NCBI GenBank assembly: GCA_022826645.1
Contig: JAJDUM010000053.1
Coordinates: 17,052 to 81,051, forward strand
Length of the DNA: 64,000 nt
Source of the DNA: Candidatus Poribacteria bacterium
GTDB taxonomy: Bacteria > Poribacteria > WGA-4E > PCPOR2b
Direction: 5' to 3'
Positions 61,533-64,000 of this stretch are shown in pieces. Made by a program: the position numbers and the translations under genes. The first letter of the stretch is position 1; every line of letters begins with the position of its first letter. A model generated the notes under the pieces. The model was given only the letters and a program-made list of their open reading frames with translations, was not told where the DNA came from and ran no database searches.

Positions 61533-62621
61533 TTAGGTATCGACCCGATACCGCTCAATCGCTTCCTCATCAAGCTCTATCCCCATCCCCGGTCCCTGTG
61601 GAATCTGAACGCAGCCATCTTTCACAGTATACAGCGTATCGGATTTGACCAATTCGTTCAACGGAGACCAAGCATCTTCAGGGCGTATCGGTGGAGTTGT
61701 GTAGACCAATTCTTGCATACGGCAGGTGCGGATGGTTGCAGCAACCTGCAGCGAATAGATCAGATCCATGCCGTGCGAACCGTGAAAGATGCATTCCATG
61801 CCAAACAACTCAGACATACTTGCCACCTTTTTTAGTGTGGTAATGAGATTGGCACAGTGGGGTTGCACAATATCAAACGCTTCCCCCTGAACATATCCCC
61901 GATATACTTCTTCGGGTTGATGCTCACCGCCGGTGATGGCGATGTCTGTTTCCGATCGCAGTCGCGCATGAAGGTGTATGTCGCCACGAGTGAACGGCTC
62001 TTCTAACCATGTGGCATCAACCTCCTCCAGTGCTCTGGCGGCACGAAGGGCGGTATCATAATCCCAAGTGGATCCTGAGTATTCTCCTGTTCTGTCTACC
62101 ATTACTTCTATTTTTTCGGGTCCGCCAACCCGTTCACGGATTAACCGAATGGCTTCGACATCGTCCATCAGATCTGGTCGAAAAATGCGAATCTTGACCG
62201 CTTGCCATCCTTGCTCCGAATATCGCAATACATCTTCAGCCTGTTGGCGTGGCGTTACATCGGTCTGATCTGCTGCGCCGGGCCAAACACAGGTCAGGTA
62301 TAGAGGGATTTCATCACGATAGGCACCCATTAGCTTGTGCAGGGGAAGCCCAGCGGCTTTGCCTACGATATCCCAGAGCGCGTTTTCAGCACCGAACCAC
62401 TCATTTAGACCGGCTTCGAGGTGTCGCTCAATCTGAAATGGATCCGTTCCCAATAAGATCTGGTTAACGGCATCGACATCTACTGCCTCGAATCCGTAAC
62501 CTGTAATCCCTTCATCGGTATGGATTCGCGTAATAGCCGAAGAATTGTAGTATCTCTTCCGCCGTTCCTCCTCAGATATTGGAACTTCAACACGAAAGCT
62601 TTCAACAGAAGTTATTTTCAT
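61533..62621 (-). CDS. Enolase-superfamily enzyme (mandelate racemase/muconate lactonising-like)
   Basis: 362 residues from the ATG at 62621 (GAAGAGG upstream). N-terminal capping domain, then the barrel with VKIR (Lys143, Arg145), metal ligands Asp176 (MVDRTGEY), Glu207 (WLEEPF) and Glu233 (TGGEHQ), and a late HGSHGMD near 280-285. The second acid-base Lys of the KxK motif is Arg here, so the reaction may be dehydration rather than racemisation. Probably a sugar-acid dehydratase. It ends the two-gene dehydratase pair. Confidence 0.83.
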   Translation of the reverse strand: MKITSVESFRVEVPISEEERRKRYYNSSAITRIHTDEGITGYGFEAVDVDAVNQILLGTDPFQIERHLEAGLNEWFGAENALWDIVGKAAGLPLHKLMGAYRDEIPLYLTCVWPGAADQTDVTPRQQAEDVLRYSEQGWQAVKIRIFRPDLMDDVEAIRLIRERVGGPEKIEVMVDRTGEYSGSTWDYDTALRAARALEEVDATWLEEPFTRGDIHLHARLRSETDIAITGGEHQPEEVYRGYVQGEAFDIVQPHCANLITTLKKVASMSELFGMECIFHGSHGMDLIYSLQVAATIRTCRMQELVYTTPPIRPEDAWSPLNELVKSDTLYTVKDGCVQIPQGPGMGIELDEEAIERYRVDT

Positions 62622-62665
62622 GGCACACCTCTTCCCGTAGTAAATCAATCAGGACTCAATTGCAT

Positions 62666-63772
62666 CTAATAATCCGCGACTGAGCCATCATCCAATCGAC
62701 TGTTGGGCCAATCGAACTTACGGTCTGGGTCTTTTCCTGTTTCAATGACCTGCGCTTCATCAACTTCAACGCCCAAGCCTGGACCTTCTGGCAACGACAC
62801 ATAGCCTTCCTCGTCCATCTCCCAATTCTTGCGCGCTACCCCTTCCGGCAGAACACCTTCGTACCCTTCATGTATTAAGAAAAATGGGACAGACGCCGCC
62901 ACATGTAGGCTAGCGGTCAAGCCGAGGTGTGACATTGTGCAGTGCGGCGCAAGGGGTACGTGATGCGCTTCTGCGAGGGCTGCGACTTTCTTCATTTGAC
63001 TGATACCGCCGCCATGCCCACAATCTGGCTGAAGGATGTCAATCACCTGCGCCTCAAGGATTTCGCGGACCTCCCAGATCGTCCGATCTCGTTCCCCAGT
63101 TGCAAGCGGGACGGGAACTGATTCCCGAATCTTCCGCATGACTTCAATATTGCCGGGCACCCACGCTTCTTCCAAGAAAAGAAGGTCATCGGCTTTCAAG
63201 TAGCTTGCAAACTGTTTCACGATAGGCGGTGGCAGACAACTATGGGCGTCGAACATCACAGCCCCGTCGGGTCCAACCTTTTCACGCGCTTCCCGTACTT
63301 TCTGGACCAATCCTTCAATCTCTACAGGCGTTCCGGCGAACGGTTTGGAACCACCGGGACCTGTTTTGATGGCTTTGGGGCTTGGATACTTCCATATTTT
63401 GTCGCGGCATGGACCACCGAGTAGGCGATAGACGGGAACATTCCAGAGTTTACCAGCGATGTCCCACAACGCCATATCAATTGCGGAGATGGTGTGTACC
63501 ATCAACCCACCGCCGCGGATGTTCCGGTGGGCGCGAAAGAGTCGTTGCCAGTGATGCTCAATGCGAGTCGGGTTTTCACCAATGATAAGTTCCGAAAGCG
63601 ACTCTGCAAGGCGGCAGGTGACATTGTTCTCCATGTTATTAATTTCGCCCCAACCCGTCACTCCCATGTTGGTTTCGATTTTGACATAAGCTTTGACACC
63701 CATGGGGAAAGCGTGCAGCGCGGTAACCCTGATTTGAGATCCACTATCTTCAATTTTTGATTGATCTGACAT
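62666..63772 (-). CDS. Enolase-superfamily sugar-acid dehydratase, galactonate dehydratase-like
   Basis: 368 residues from the ATG at 63772 (AGGAG 8 bases upstream). FDAHSC (Asp175 ligand, His177 base), FLEEAW (Glu201), TGERDRTIWE (Glu227), LQPDCGHGGGISQMKKVAALAEAHHVPLAPH (His277) follow the D-galactonate/mannonate dehydratase pattern. Predicted reaction: dehydration of an aldonic acid to a 2-keto-3-deoxy acid, the substrate class of the HpcH/HpaI aldolases in this window. 44 bases upstream of the second enolase-superfamily gene on the same strand. Confidence 0.85.
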   Translation of the reverse strand: MSDQSKIEDSGSQIRVTALHAFPMGVKAYVKIETNMGVTGWGEINNMENNVTCRLAESLSELIIGENPTRIEHHWQRLFRAHRNIRGGGLMVHTISAIDMALWDIAGKLWNVPVYRLLGGPCRDKIWKYPSPKAIKTGPGGSKPFAGTPVEIEGLVQKVREAREKVGPDGAVMFDAHSCLPPPIVKQFASYLKADDLLFLEEAWVPGNIEVMRKIRESVPVPLATGERDRTIWEVREILEAQVIDILQPDCGHGGGISQMKKVAALAEAHHVPLAPHCTMSHLGLTASLHVAASVPFFLIHEGYEGVLPEGVARKNWEMDEEGYVSLPEGPGLGVEVDEAQVIETGKDPDRKFDWPNSRLDDGSVADY

Positions 63773-63961
63773 GAACGACTCCTTATCCTCGTGTAATAAG
63801 CGTGAGATTAAATTATTAGCAGGATAACACCAGTTGCTAGTTGTCGGAACGTATAATACTACACTGTCCAATAATTTTTGCACTTATTATGTATTTGTGT
63901 TATCGTTTGATTCCAATCTATTCTTTGAGATTCAATTCACCTTCACCCCATGGAGTCTTCG

Positions 63962-64000
63962 ATGCCTACTTACAAACATCAAGTGGTCTTATCCCCTGAA
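63962..64000 (+). CDS. First 13 codons of a gene cut by the window end
   Basis: ATG at 63962 preceded by GGAG (63952-63955), open to the end of the window, encoding MPTYKHQVVLSPE. An in-frame ATG at 63950 is an alternative start. Too short to identify; divergent from the dehydratase gene. Confidence 0.35.
   Translation, partial: MPTYKHQVVLSPE

Overview
The window reads as a chromosomal segment of an uncultured Gram-negative bacterium. It encodes a TonB-dependent outer-membrane receptor, lipoproteins, MacB/LolE-type permeases and a complete block of housekeeping genes. The mixture of mandelate-racemase-like enzymes, HpcH/HpaI aldolases, a Gfo/Idh/MocA enzyme, ThuA, DUF4432, TIGR03032-type and M28/M16 genes, together with many small palindromic intergenic repeats, is what I would expect from Candidatus Poribacteria or a neighbouring sponge/marine lineage. 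That placement is inferred from gene content only; no marker-gene search was possible.

Layout. 1-6.4 kb: a partial gene, a class IV aminotransferase, an HTH/MazF-like toxin-antitoxin pair, an HpcH/HpaI aldolase, a possible SIS-fold protein and an M28 peptidase. 6.6-15 kb: a TolB-like propeller, a fluoroacetate-dehalogenase-type hydrolase, an ABC ATPase with an 852-residue permease, a PAP2 membrane protein, an FAH-family hydrolase and a DUF433 protein. 15-24 kb: an accessory island with a TPR protein, a single-chain type ISP-like restriction-modification enzyme, an FRG-domain protein and a 13-repeat TPR protein; the last three form a tight co-directional cassette. 24-41 kb: metabolic genes (D-threonine aldolase-like, SDR, D-2-hydroxyacid dehydrogenase, ThuA, metallophosphoesterase, TonB receptor, ThDP enzyme, second HpcH aldolase, Gfo/Idh/MocA, sialidase-like propeller) and a lone Nmad3-domain gene. 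41.2-41.7 kb: a small HMA-domain lipoprotein whose reading frame is interrupted by one TGA exactly at the first Cys of the metal-binding CxxC, followed by a SECIS-like hairpin; I read it as a selenoprotein. 41.8-51.2 kb: a large putative lipoprotein, an M16 peptidase, DUF4432, a MacB-like permease, a VOC protein and a class III aminotransferase. 51.4-60.5 kb, all on the minus strand: tRNA-Pro(GGG), hom, thrC, lysC, yceD, rpmF, fabH, fabD, fabG, acpP, fabF. 60.6-63.8 kb: a TIM-barrel isomerase-like gene and two enolase-superfamily sugar-acid dehydratase-like genes.

How it fits together. The housekeeping run makes threonine precursors and fatty acids and lacks plsX and thrB locally. The scattered sugar-acid dehydratases, aldolases, oxidoreductases and the TonB receptor suggest scavenging of glycans or uronic acids. 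At least four families of 90-240 bp terminal-inverted-repeat elements without coding capacity (MITE-like) fill most intergenic gaps. Two of them end directly upstream of ribosome binding sites.

The most notable items are the predicted selenocysteine HMA lipoprotein (41291-41674), the ISP/FRG/TPR cassette (16725-23907) and the MITE-like families.
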